33,413 nt of DNA from an uncultured bacterium (GTDB lineage Bacteria > Myxococcota_A > UBA9042 > PHBI01), in contig CALHXW010000296.1 of assembly GCA_938040325.1 (NCBI GenBank), forward strand, positions 1 to 33,413. The letters are read 5' to 3'. How positions within the stretch are numbered: the first letter of the stretch is position 1; the number at the start of each line of letters is the position of its first letter. Below the pieces are notes generated by a model, which saw only the letters and a program-made list of their open reading frames with translations, was not told the DNA's origin and searched no databases. Below are positions 1 to 7,054 of the stretch, piece after piece. The translations under genes and the position numbers were made by a program.

Positions 1-567
1 GGCGTCGTCCGCATCGGGTCCGGCATGGTTGAGCGCTAGCGCTGCTCGCTCCGTGCGTCGCGTCAACACGATCGAAGGGCCGACGCGGTCGTCGACGCCT
101 GGGTGGTCGGACCGAGGTCGAGTCCGGGTCTCGCCGCTCACGACGGACGACTCGGCCTTTGGGATGGCCGGCGTGAGGTAGCGAACTTCCTGTGCCCCGC
201 TCGCGCCCGTCGCCGCACGCGGATAGCTCGTCGGTCGAGGCATACCCACCATCGTCTGTCGTGCCGCCTTCGCCCGCTCAGTCGCCTGAGGCGTCTCCGG
301 TGCTGTGACGGCTTGCGGCGAGCGCGCGCGAGGCGGCCTGCCGATGGACTGCGGTGCCGATGACTGCCGCCCACGCGAGCGCAGCTGGGCCAAGTCGCTG
401 CCGCGCAGCTGCGTCGTGAGGCGGCGTGGCCGCTGCTGAGTGACGAGTTTCTTATCGCTGGCTGTTAGCTGACCGCCGCAGGAGAAGCACAGAGTGACTC
501 CCTCGGGATTGTTCGCCTGGCAAGACGCACACTCGGTGGTTGGCAGCTTTGGAGTCGACAGTTTCAT
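1..567 (-). CDS. Zinc-ribbon protein with low-complexity linker, 3' end outside window (partial)
   Basis: The frame is open without a stop for 189 codons from the ATG at 567 to the window edge, so the C-terminal part is missing. The N-terminus carries a four-cysteine zinc ribbon: Cys13-x2-Cys16 and Cys27-x2-Cys30, the second as CFSCGG. It is followed by a basic, Pro/Ala/Arg/Thr-rich, probably disordered linker with the motif RQTMVGMP at about residues 103-110. Short (K/R)xTM(L/V)G motifs after an N-terminal zinc ribbon are, to my knowledge, common in myxobacterial cytoplasmic or regulatory proteins; their function is not known to me. The missing part probably holds the functional domain, for example TPR, FHA, kinase or a membrane anchor. 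It lies 151 nt downstream of the barrel gene on the same strand. There is no clear Shine-Dalgarno before the ATG, but no better in-frame start is visible. Confident that it is coding; function unknown. Confidence 0.75.
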   Translation of the reverse strand, partial: MKLSTPKLPTTECASCQANNPEGVTLCFSCGGQLTASDKKLVTQQRPRRLTTQLRGSDLAQLRSRGRQSSAPQSIGRPPRARSPQAVTAPETPQATERAKAARQTMVGMPRPTSYPRAATGASGAQEVRYLTPAIPKAESSVVSGETRTRPRSDHPGVDDRVGPSIVLTRRTERAALALNHAGPDADDA

Positions 568-580
568 GGGGCGTACTCAC

Positions 581-601
581 GAGAAGATGTTACTTCTTCT
601 C
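581..601. promoter_or_regulatory. Perfect 7-bp inverted repeat upstream of the zinc-ribbon gene
   Basis: GAGAAGA at 581-587 and TCTTCTC at 595-601 form a perfect inverted repeat with a 7-nt spacer. It ends 13 nt before the start codon at 567. It may be an operator half-site pair or a leader hairpin; the sequence alone cannot decide. Confidence 0.35.
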
Positions 602-718
602 ATCGTCCACCACTGTCAGACATGAAGTCTTAAGTGAGCCCTGAGAAACCGCCTCCTTGAAAGCGCCTTTGTTTCCGAGGTCTTGGGTTCTGCGCGGAAC
701 GTGAGCCGCCGGGGATCG

Positions 719-2344
719 CTACTCGCCGTCTGCCGGCTTCACTTCAGGGCAGCCGTCGAAGCCCCCGGCGGTCTGCGGCGTGTCGGGGCACTTGTCGGTC
801 GCGTCAGGAACACCGTCGCCGTCGTTGTCGTCGTCTGGGCAGCCGTCGGCATCTTGGAAACCGTCCTTGTCCTCGGGCATGTCTTTGCACACGCCAAAGC
901 CTGTCTCGTCCTTTTCGCCATCGTCGACATCGGGAATGCCGTCAGCGTCGTTGTCGAGATCCGGACACCCGTCGAGGCTATCCCAGCCGTCGTCGTCTTC
1001 AGGGACGTTCGGACAGGCGTCGTCTTTGTCTTTGACGTTGTCGTTGTCGTTGTCCTCATCGGGACAGCCGTCTTCGTCGTCTGTGCCGTCCATGTCTTCG
1101 GGGCGATCGCGGCACTCACCAAAGCGTCCGTCGGGTGGCACCTTGCCGTCGCTCACGTCGGGGATCCCGTCGTTGTCGTTGTCGGGATCCGGGCAGCCAT
1201 CGCCGTCTTGGAAGCTGTCGAGATCTTCGGGGACCGTCGGGCACTCGTCGAGGCTGTCGACCACGCCGTCCCGGTCTTTGTCCTGCTCGCTCGGAGCAAA
1301 GCCGATCCCAAGGATACCGCGGAAGGCGGGTGCGCCCACGTCGCCCGTGATGCCAAAGCCGGCCGCCAAGTTCGCGCTCCAGCTGCTGTTGAAGCGGTAC
1401 CGAAAGCCGACTTGAGCTTCGATGGGGTTGTCGGTGCGTGCGGCGTCCTCAACGCTCGTGTCTTGCTGCTCCAGCGCGAAGGGATCGCGGTTGGTCTCCG
1501 ACTGGATGTGGCCGAACGCCGTCGCCAGGATCGTCAGGTCCTCAAGCACAACGCTCGGAATCTCCATGCCGACCGACCAGTGAAAGCCGCTGCCGCTCAC
1601 GAAGTTGTGGGACGCCCGCGCAGGGCGCAGCTGGTATCCAAGGTTGACGGCCAGCACGAAAGGAGAGGCGGGGTCCTGCCAGTCGGCGCCAATGGTCGGG
1701 CGCAGGCGGATGTCGTTGTCGGTGGCAAACGCCGACGTGTCCCCGGATGGCACGTAGAACGGAACTGCGATGTGCAGCCCCAGGCCGTCGTAGGACTCGG
1801 GGTCGAGAATGCGCCCCTTTGCGACAATTCGCACATCGTTCATGGCAAAGCCGCTGATCGACGCACCGGGTCGACCGGCCAAGGCGAGGTCTTCGCCCGC
1901 CTGGACGAAGGTCAGCGGAATCGCGAGCCCAATGTCGAGCCAGCCCGTGATGCCGATCCCCAGCGTCAGCTCGCCCTTGAGCTGGTAGTCAATCAGGCGG
2001 CTGACAAGCACCTGGTCGCCGCGGACGCGATGCACGGTCAGCGGGTCGTCGACGAAGTACATGGTGAGGCCGAAGGATGGCTCCCACTGTGGAAGCATGC
2101 GGCTGGTGGAGACAGACATGATGTTGAGACCAACCGACGGCACGGGCTCGAACTGCTCGACCTGAAACGAGGTCGTGCTGTCTGCCGCCGGCGTTTGCGC
2201 GTGGCTATCCGAGGTTGGCAGCAGAAGGCTTGTGATGACGACCGCAGCGAGGCCCACGCGTCGCGCCGTGCGTAGGGAGCGCGCCCCTGCCGGCCACTCG
2301 CTCGGTGGCGCAGCACTGCCGCTTGAGTTCCACAACCAACGCAT
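719..2344 (-). CDS. Outer-membrane beta-barrel protein with thrombospondin type-3 calcium-binding repeats
   Basis: 541 residues. I chose the ATG at 2344 because GAAGGAG lies 6 nt upstream (2351-2357); a start at 2404 is possible but has no such site. A signal peptide is likely at about 25-50 (basic RTARR, hydrophobic stretch, end near SHAQ). Residues about 65-350 alternate in the manner of beta strands with many aromatic and Gly residues (an outer-membrane barrel). Residues about 354-533 consist of Asp-rich repeats of the type DxDxDGxxDxxDxCP, the thrombospondin type-3 calcium-binding repeat, with paired Cys residues. In many myxobacterial and other deltaproteobacterial proteins this order continues into an OmpA peptidoglycan-binding domain. 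Here the protein stops at KPADGE just after the last repeat, and no OmpA-like sequence follows. It probably sits in the outer membrane with a rigid calcium-binding stalk. It lies downstream of the WYL regulator (106-nt gap), which may control it. Confidence 0.85.
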   Translation of the reverse strand: MRWLWNSSGSAAPPSEWPAGARSLRTARRVGLAAVVITSLLLPTSDSHAQTPAADSTTSFQVEQFEPVPSVGLNIMSVSTSRMLPQWEPSFGLTMYFVDDPLTVHRVRGDQVLVSRLIDYQLKGELTLGIGITGWLDIGLAIPLTFVQAGEDLALAGRPGASISGFAMNDVRIVAKGRILDPESYDGLGLHIAVPFYVPSGDTSAFATDNDIRLRPTIGADWQDPASPFVLAVNLGYQLRPARASHNFVSGSGFHWSVGMEIPSVVLEDLTILATAFGHIQSETNRDPFALEQQDTSVEDAARTDNPIEAQVGFRYRFNSSWSANLAAGFGITGDVGAPAFRGILGIGFAPSEQDKDRDGVVDSLDECPTVPEDLDSFQDGDGCPDPDNDNDGIPDVSDGKVPPDGRFGECRDRPEDMDGTDDEDGCPDEDNDNDNVKDKDDACPNVPEDDDGWDSLDGCPDLDNDADGIPDVDDGEKDETGFGVCKDMPEDKDGFQDADGCPDDDNDGDGVPDATDKCPDTPQTAGGFDGCPEVKPADGE

Positions 2345-2450
2345 CCCACTCTCCTTCGACGGTTGAAGCTGGACCACTATCGTCGCGGCACGTCTCAACC
2401 GCAAGCGCGACTCGTCGTCGTTGCACCCGCATCCTCAGTGCCCACGACGC

Positions 2451-3446
2451 TTACGAGTCGCGCTCGTAGTTCTTCAGAGCGCCTCGGAGCTCTTCGAGGA
2501 CGGCGTCGCGGAGCCACTGAGGGGCGAGGGCCTCGACCTTGTCGCCATACTCGAGCACGCGGCTGACCAGCTCTCGGCCGTGGGCGGCAAATCGAATCTC
2601 GCAGCCGCCGTCGTCGAGGGGGATGACCTCTTGGTCAGGCATCCAGCGGCGGCGCTCGGCGTACTGTCGAACCGCCGGGTGAAACCGCAGCCGGATCTGC
2701 TCCGGCTCGCGGCCGTCGTCTGCCAGCCCCACGCGCTTTCCGAGGAGCCCTCGTGGGTCGTAGTCGCTCGCGATCGGATAGTCGAAGGTACGGTTCGGAT
2801 GTGACGTCAGATCGCTCATCCGCTCGACGGCATGGAGCGTGCGTTCGCCGCGGCGCTCGCAGATCATGTAGAGGCCACGCTTGTAGATGGCGAACGTGAG
2901 CGGGGCGGCCGAGTCGTAGCGGGTGGTGCTCTTAGGCGGACGCGCGTGCTTGTAGCAAAATGACACGCGGTAGCCGCCCACAATGGCTTCGACGAGATCG
3001 CGGATCAGCGCTCGGTGGCTGGCGTAGTCTTTCTCGGGCTCCCGCACGTAGATGAAGCGGCGGCCAAGCTCTTGCTCCGGGCGCTCGCCTTCGTTCGACA
3101 TCGCCTCGATCTGCTGGTCGAACCGGGTGATCGCTTCGCCCAGATCGGTCTCGCGCAGGAACGAGTCGACAAGCTCTCGGCCAAAGAGGAGCGAGAGTCG
3201 CTCGTCAAAGCCAACGCGCAGCCCGATCTTTCGCCAGCTCTCTTCAAGCACCCACTCGCGCTCACGGCCTTCCCCTTGGGGGGACAGCGGCACGCCATGG
3301 CTCTCGAGGGACTTGAGATCTTCGAGGGCGGTTCGCCGATCGATGTCGAGGGCCATCGCGACGCGTCGGGTCGCGATCCGTCCGCGGTGCAGGAGCAGCT
3401 GCAGGAGGCGTAGGCGCCTCGTCCACGCGTCTATCTTCACGGACAT
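2451..3446 (-). CDS. WYL-domain transcriptional regulator (YafY-like)
   Basis: 331 residues. The start at 3446 is supported by GAGGAG a few bases upstream. An N-terminal winged helix-turn-helix is visible at about 8-60 (RLRLLQLLLHRGRIATRRVA, then DRRTALEDLKSLESHG, typical of HTH_11/DeoR-like domains). A WYL domain lies at about 145-225, where the signature strand reads KRGLYMICE around residue 192, so Leu-Tyr-Met replaces Trp-Tyr-Leu. The C-terminal WCX-like extension is about 245-325. Family members bind DNA and use the WYL domain as a ligand sensor, with nucleic acids or nucleotides proposed. It is divergent from the TPR gene at 3568 and upstream of the barrel gene on the same strand, so either could be a target. 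The shared 121-nt divergent interval at 3447-3567 would be the natural operator region. Confidence 0.88.
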   Translation of the reverse strand: MSVKIDAWTRRLRLLQLLLHRGRIATRRVAMALDIDRRTALEDLKSLESHGVPLSPQGEGREREWVLEESWRKIGLRVGFDERLSLLFGRELVDSFLRETDLGEAITRFDQQIEAMSNEGERPEQELGRRFIYVREPEKDYASHRALIRDLVEAIVGGYRVSFCYKHARPPKSTTRYDSAAPLTFAIYKRGLYMICERRGERTLHAVERMSDLTSHPNRTFDYPIASDYDPRGLLGKRVGLADDGREPEQIRLRFHPAVRQYAERRRWMPDQEVIPLDDGGCEIRFAAHGRELVSRVLEYGDKVEALAPQWLRDAVLEELRGALKNYERDS

Positions 3447-3567
3447 GGTTCTCCTCGAAGCGGACCCCAGCGCGATGGAAAGAGAGCGCGGGTGTGCAAC
3501 GAATGTTCAGTACCACGAGGAGCGCCGTCTTAACGATAAAATGGGTCATCAAGTTAGGAGGTCGTTG

Positions 3568-4428
3568 ATGACGCAGGGTGTTTGGGCTTTTGGCGGTACG
3601 GTGGAGCGAGTGATTGAGAGAGCGGCGCGGTTGAGCGCGATGGGCGATTGTCGCGGTGCTGCGCGCGTGCTCGTGCGCGCAGTGGGGGACGAGCTGGACA
3701 ACCCCTGGCTGGTCGGTGCAGCGGCCAGAGCGCTGGCAAGGGATGGGCAGCTTCGGCGCTCCGAGCGCTACTTCCGGCATGCCCTCAAGCTTGCGCCGGA
3801 GGACTGGGAGACCCGTATTGGCTACGCGACGGTGGTCGGACGACTGGGGCGCGTCGCGGAGTCCTGCGCGGCGCTTGAGCTGATCCACGACCAGCTCGAG
3901 CGCGTGATCGCTGAGGGCGAGCATCGCTTCGGCTTGGCGGCTACCGCCTGGCTTGGGTCGGCTGATCTGGCGCTCGCACGCTTCGAGTTGCTCTCCGGCG
4001 AGCTTGCTGAGGCTGCCAAGGCGGAGCGTCGCTGTGTGCGCTGGCTGATGGATGCAGACGGCTGGGAGGAGGCGACCTCGGTCTTTATCGACGCTGTGGA
4101 GATCCGAGACGGCGACGTCATGGAGGAGGCACGCGGACTGCTCGACTCCGGCGTGACGTCGCCCGGCTTGGTGGCGTTGCTGCTTCATGATGCGGTCATC
4201 GAGCAGAACCAGCCAATGCGTGGTCTGGAGGTGGTTCTTCAGGCGGTGAGCGCGCTCGCGTTTCCATGGGTCGATACCCTCGCGGAGCTGCCGGAGCTGC
4301 TCTCCGCGCTCGACCATGCGCTGAGGCGCGCCGTGATGCGCGGGACCTGCGCGCCGACGACCTACGAGCGCTTCGTCGGCTTGCGAGCTCATGTCGACGA
4401 CCGGCCCAATGCGGCCAACGTCGCCTAG
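3568..4428 (+). CDS. TPR-like repeat protein, cytoplasmic
   Basis: 286 residues. The ATG at 3568 is preceded by AGGAGG at 3556-3561 with a 6-nt spacer; an in-frame ATG at 3541 lies upstream of that site and is unlikely. The protein is almost wholly helical, with paired Ala/Leu-rich helices. The segment at about 50-95 (DNPWLVGAAARALARDGQ, RRSERYFRHALKLAPEDWET) fits a tetratricopeptide repeat with its terminal Ala-Pro-Glu. There is no signal peptide or membrane segment. TPR proteins are protein-binding scaffolds; no specific partner can be named. The gene is divergent from the WYL regulator and is followed by a hairpin and the HAD lipoprotein gene. The fold assignment is fairly secure for the middle of the protein, less so for the C-terminal half. 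Confidence 0.75.
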   Translation: MTQGVWAFGGTVERVIERAARLSAMGDCRGAARVLVRAVGDELDNPWLVGAAARALARDGQLRRSERYFRHALKLAPEDWETRIGYATVVGRLGRVAESCAALELIHDQLERVIAEGEHRFGLAATAWLGSADLALARFELLSGELAEAAKAERRCVRWLMDADGWEEATSVFIDAVEIRDGDVMEEARGLLDSGVTSPGLVALLLHDAVIEQNQPMRGLEVVLQAVSALAFPWVDTLAELPELLSALDHALRRAVMRGTCAPTTYERFVGLRAHVDDRPNAANVA

Positions 4429-4443
4429 ACGACGCTCGTGACG

Positions 4444-4466
4444 GCTGAGCCTCCCGCGGAGGCAGC
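4444..4466 (+). terminator. GC-rich hairpin after the TPR gene, possible terminator
   Basis: GCCTCC at 4449-4454 and GGAGGC at 4458-4463 form a perfect 6-bp stem with a 3-nt loop. It extends by GCT/AGC (4444-4446 / 4464-4466) across a 2-nt bulge. It lies 15 nt after the TPR stop codon and before the HAD gene. There is no T-run, so factor-independent termination is doubtful. Confidence 0.35.
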
Positions 4467-4557
4467 GTGGGTGGCGCGTGGTCGACGTCCTTTGCGCGAC
4501 CGAGACACGGTCGCCCCGGCATTGTATGACCGGAGGCGCTTGCGAAAGGAGATGCGA

Positions 4558-5700
4558 GTGGACGAGACAACCCCTATCCACCGGCTCGCTCTCTTCGCGG
4601 CGCTGTGTCTCACTGCGGGATGCGCGTCGGCGGGGGAGCCGGCTGCCGTCACGGACGCAGGCCCCAACGCCATCGCCGGTGCGGCATCACCGGTCGACGC
4701 GACCCCTGCGCTCACCGCGCTCACGCACACGTCGCTGCCGGCGTGGACCGATAAGTATCGGCGGGCCGGCGCGCCGCCGCGCTTCCTGATCGTCGGCGAG
4801 CTGATGAGTCAGCACGGGCTCGCACGCCACGAGGCCGTTGAAGTTCAGAACTTCCTCCGCGACGCGGTCGCGGCCGGTCGCAGCGCCAGCGATGCTCTGC
4901 TGACGGAGGCCATCAGCGCCGTGCGCGCCGGCAGGTTCGAGCGCCGCTACGACGCCAAACGCATCGCCGACGCCCCCTTCGTGGTGGTCTTTGACCTCGA
5001 CGAGACCCTCTGGGACCAGCGGGTCAGGGCGAAAGACGGCTGCCACGATTTGGTCGTCACAAGCGGCAAGAAAGAGCGCCGCGTGAAGATGACGCCTGGT
5101 TGGCAGGATGCCATCCGCTCGCTTCATGCCGCCGGCGGGGCGGTCGTGCTGTTCAGCGCCAACCTCGACACCAAGATAGCCGACAACCTCAAGGCCATCA
5201 TGCTCGACGGCACCTCGCTCTGGGACCACCCGCTCGTTGCCGCGGTGCTGACCAACTCGCACCTTACGCTGCAGTCCAAGCACGAAGGGAAAGGCAAGGC
5301 CAAGCCGCGCCGAGGCTCGCCGGTGGTCGAGCCGTCCAAGGACCTGCGCCAGTTCGATCCGACGCTCAGCCGCGTGATCATTGTCGATGACAACCCACGG
5401 CGGCTCTTTCAATACGGAAACACACGTGTGTTCAAAAAGTTCCACGGCGACGTCCTCTGCAACAGCCCGGCGGCTGAGCGGACGCTCCTCGACAAGCAGC
5501 TGCCATCGGTGGTCGCCGAGGTCCTCGACGCTGCCAGCTACGCCAAAAAAAGCGGCGTATCGTTTGTGCAGGCCTACCGTCCCTTCACAATGCTGGGTCA
5601 AGATGCGCTGCGGGCACTGCGCTCAGCGCACGGCTGGGATGACGCGGCGGCCATTGCATACATCCGCGAGCATCCCGGCGTGGTCGGCACGCGTTATTGA
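4558..5700 (+). CDS. HAD-superfamily phosphatase with FCP1/NIF-like motifs, predicted lipoprotein
   Basis: 380 residues from the GTG at 4558, chosen because AAAGGAG at 4545-4551 lies 6 nt upstream. The ATG at 4552 directly abuts that site and would add only two residues. The N-terminus is a lipoprotein signal peptide ending in LTAGC with Cys22 as the lipid attachment site. After a linker and a helical segment (about 70-130) comes the HAD core. Motif I is FDLDETLWD with nucleophile Asp146, general acid Asp148 and Thr150. Motif II is LFSAN with Ser200. A candidate motif III Lys is in PSKDLR (Lys261), and motif IV is IIVDDNPRR with Asp277/Asp278. The DLDETL motif and the VDDNPRRLFQ segment followed by YGN resemble the NLI-interacting-factor/FCP1 phosphatase subfamily. 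Its location outside the cytoplasmic membrane is unusual for that subfamily. The substrate is unknown. It ends 46 nt before a convergent gene. Confidence 0.8.
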   Translation: MDETTPIHRLALFAALCLTAGCASAGEPAAVTDAGPNAIAGAASPVDATPALTALTHTSLPAWTDKYRRAGAPPRFLIVGELMSQHGLARHEAVEVQNFLRDAVAAGRSASDALLTEAISAVRAGRFERRYDAKRIADAPFVVVFDLDETLWDQRVRAKDGCHDLVVTSGKKERRVKMTPGWQDAIRSLHAAGGAVVLFSANLDTKIADNLKAIMLDGTSLWDHPLVAAVLTNSHLTLQSKHEGKGKAKPRRGSPVVEPSKDLRQFDPTLSRVIIVDDNPRRLFQYGNTRVFKKFHGDVLCNSPAAERTLLDKQLPSVVAEVLDAASYAKKSGVSFVQAYRPFTMLGQDALRALRSAHGWDDAAAIAYIREHPGVVGTRY

Positions 5701-5746
5701 CGCGTCCGGCGCGCACGCGCCAAACGAAGCCGCCCGAGCCAAGCTG

Positions 5747-6295
5747 TTACCAGCTGGATTCCATGGCCTCGGCGAGCTTGATGAGCGTTTGGAGCTGCTT
5801 TTCCGCGTCGTAGCGAGCGGAACGTCCCGCCATGGTCTCGGTCAACGCCGTGTACGTGAGGACGCCGTCGCCCACATCGAGCTCGCCAGGGCTCTTCTCG
5901 AGCAGCTGCGCGGCGGTTCCCCGTGCCCCTGTGGGGAGCGCTTGCCACAGCTCTTCGTGGTGCGACGTTGCCACATAGATCTTGGAGCCAACGTAGCGCC
6001 GTCCAGGGCCTTCCTGTGGGTCGCTGCCTCCGGCGAGGTCAAAGCGCGGCAGGCGGTCGTCGAGGCCCACTTTGAGCGTCCAGTTTCCGGCATCGCCGTG
6101 GAACGCTGCCGCGGCTGGCCGGTCGTTCATCTCGGTCTCGAGAATGTAGTCGCTGTCCTCTCGGTGGTGCTTGCCGCCGATGCTGCCTCGGAGCTCGAGA
6201 CACACCCGCTCGGCGCGCTGGACGCCGTTCTCAGCAGGCGGGCTCATGCCCAAGAGCGAGCGTCCTTCTCGATAGAGGGTCCGAATGATCCCCAT
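5747..6295 (-). CDS. Uncharacterised protein, last gene of the vWA/two-component operon
   Basis: 182 residues starting MGIIRTLYREG. The start at 6295 is set by AAGGAG at 6303-6308, 7 nt upstream; this site overlaps the stop codon of the response regulator, so translation is probably coupled. There is no signal peptide or membrane helix. The centre has alternating polar and hydrophobic residues (YILETEMNDR, GNWTLKVGLDD, GSKIYVATSHHEELW) suggesting a small alpha/beta or beta-rich soluble domain. The C-terminus is a predicted helix (RYDAEKQLQTLIKLAEAMES). I recognise no family. Its place directly behind a kinase/regulator pair suggests an accessory or output role for that system. Confidence 0.7.
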   Translation of the reverse strand: MGIIRTLYREGRSLLGMSPPAENGVQRAERVCLELRGSIGGKHHREDSDYILETEMNDRPAAAAFHGDAGNWTLKVGLDDRLPRFDLAGGSDPQEGPGRRYVGSKIYVATSHHEELWQALPTGARGTAAQLLEKSPGELDVGDGVLTYTALTETMAGRSARYDAEKQLQTLIKLAEAMESSW

Positions 6296-6306
6296 AGGCT
6301 CTCTCC

Positions 6307-6993
6307 TTACTCGATTCGGTAGCCGACGCCGTGCACTGTGCGGATGAGCGTCGGGTTCTTGGGGTCGTCTTCCACGCGCTTGCGGAGCTTGGACACGTGC
6401 TGGTCGATCGTGCGCGAGTTCGGCAGGTAGTTCATGCCCCAGCACTCGTTAAAGAGCTGCTCGCGGCTGACGACGTTGCCGCGCTCACGCGCGAGCAGCC
6501 TCAGGATCTTGACGTCCCGCAAGCTGAGATCGACCACCGCGTCACCCTTCTTCGCGCGCAGCTCCGCGGGGAACACCACGAGCCCCGGCAGCTCGAAGCT
6601 CTTGCTCTCGGCCTCGGCCGGCGGGTTGCTCTTGAAGGCACGGCGGGTCACCGCACGGATTCTCGCGACGACCTCACGAACCCCGAACGGCTTGGCGATG
6701 AAGTCGTCTGCCCCGAGCTCGAGCCCGACGACGCGGTCGATCTCTTCGGACTTGGCCGAGATAAAGATGACCGGTAGGCCGGGACGTCGGCGCAGCAGCT
6801 CCTTGCAGACCTCGTACCCGTCGCGCTTGGGCATCATGATGTCGAGCAGCGCGAAGTCGGGCGCCACCTCGTCGAACATCGCGAGCGCTTCCTCGCCGTC
6901 GGCCGCGGCATGCACCGTGTAGCCTTCGGACGCTAAGACGTCGGCGAGCCCTTGCCGGATGTGCTGATCATCTTCTGCGAGCAAAACTTTCAT
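6307..6993 (-). CDS. OmpR/PhoB-family response regulator
   Basis: 228 residues, the usual length of the family. The receiver domain (1 to about 118) has the acidic pair in LLAEDD (Glu7/Asp8/Asp9), the phospho-acceptor Asp51 in LLDIMMP, the switch Ser in FISAK, and the conserved Lys in FIAKPFG. The C-terminal winged-helix DNA-binding domain (about 135-228) shows the OmpR-type recognition-helix and wing segments (SRTIDQHVSKLRKRVEDD, IRTVHGVGYRIE). It lies 61 nt downstream of the histidine kinase, its expected partner, and 11 nt before the small unknown gene. It is predicted to act as a phosphorylation-dependent transcription factor; its targets are unknown. Confidence 0.95.
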   Translation of the reverse strand: MKVLLAEDDQHIRQGLADVLASEGYTVHAAADGEEALAMFDEVAPDFALLDIMMPKRDGYEVCKELLRRRPGLPVIFISAKSEEIDRVVGLELGADDFIAKPFGVREVVARIRAVTRRAFKSNPPAEAESKSFELPGLVVFPAELRAKKGDAVVDLSLRDVKILRLLARERGNVVSREQLFNECWGMNYLPNSRTIDQHVSKLRKRVEDDPKNPTLIRTVHGVGYRIE

Positions 6994-7054
6994 GGACCGA
7001 CCTTACGCAAGAGCCATTCCCATTTCTGCCACGCTCTGAGCCGACGTGCGAGGG

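Noticed and set aside
683..2275. 530-codon plus-strand open frame
   Set aside because: It is antisense to the barrel/type-3-repeat gene; the GAC/GTC-rich Asp repeats read as Val-rich nonsense on the other strand. The minus-strand frame has a signal peptide, known repeats and a ribosome site.
3262..4581. 439-codon minus-strand open frame
   Set aside because: It is antisense to the TPR gene and spans the WYL start; the composition is rich in His, Arg, Gln and Pro as in high-GC shadow frames, and the plus frame has a good ribosome site.
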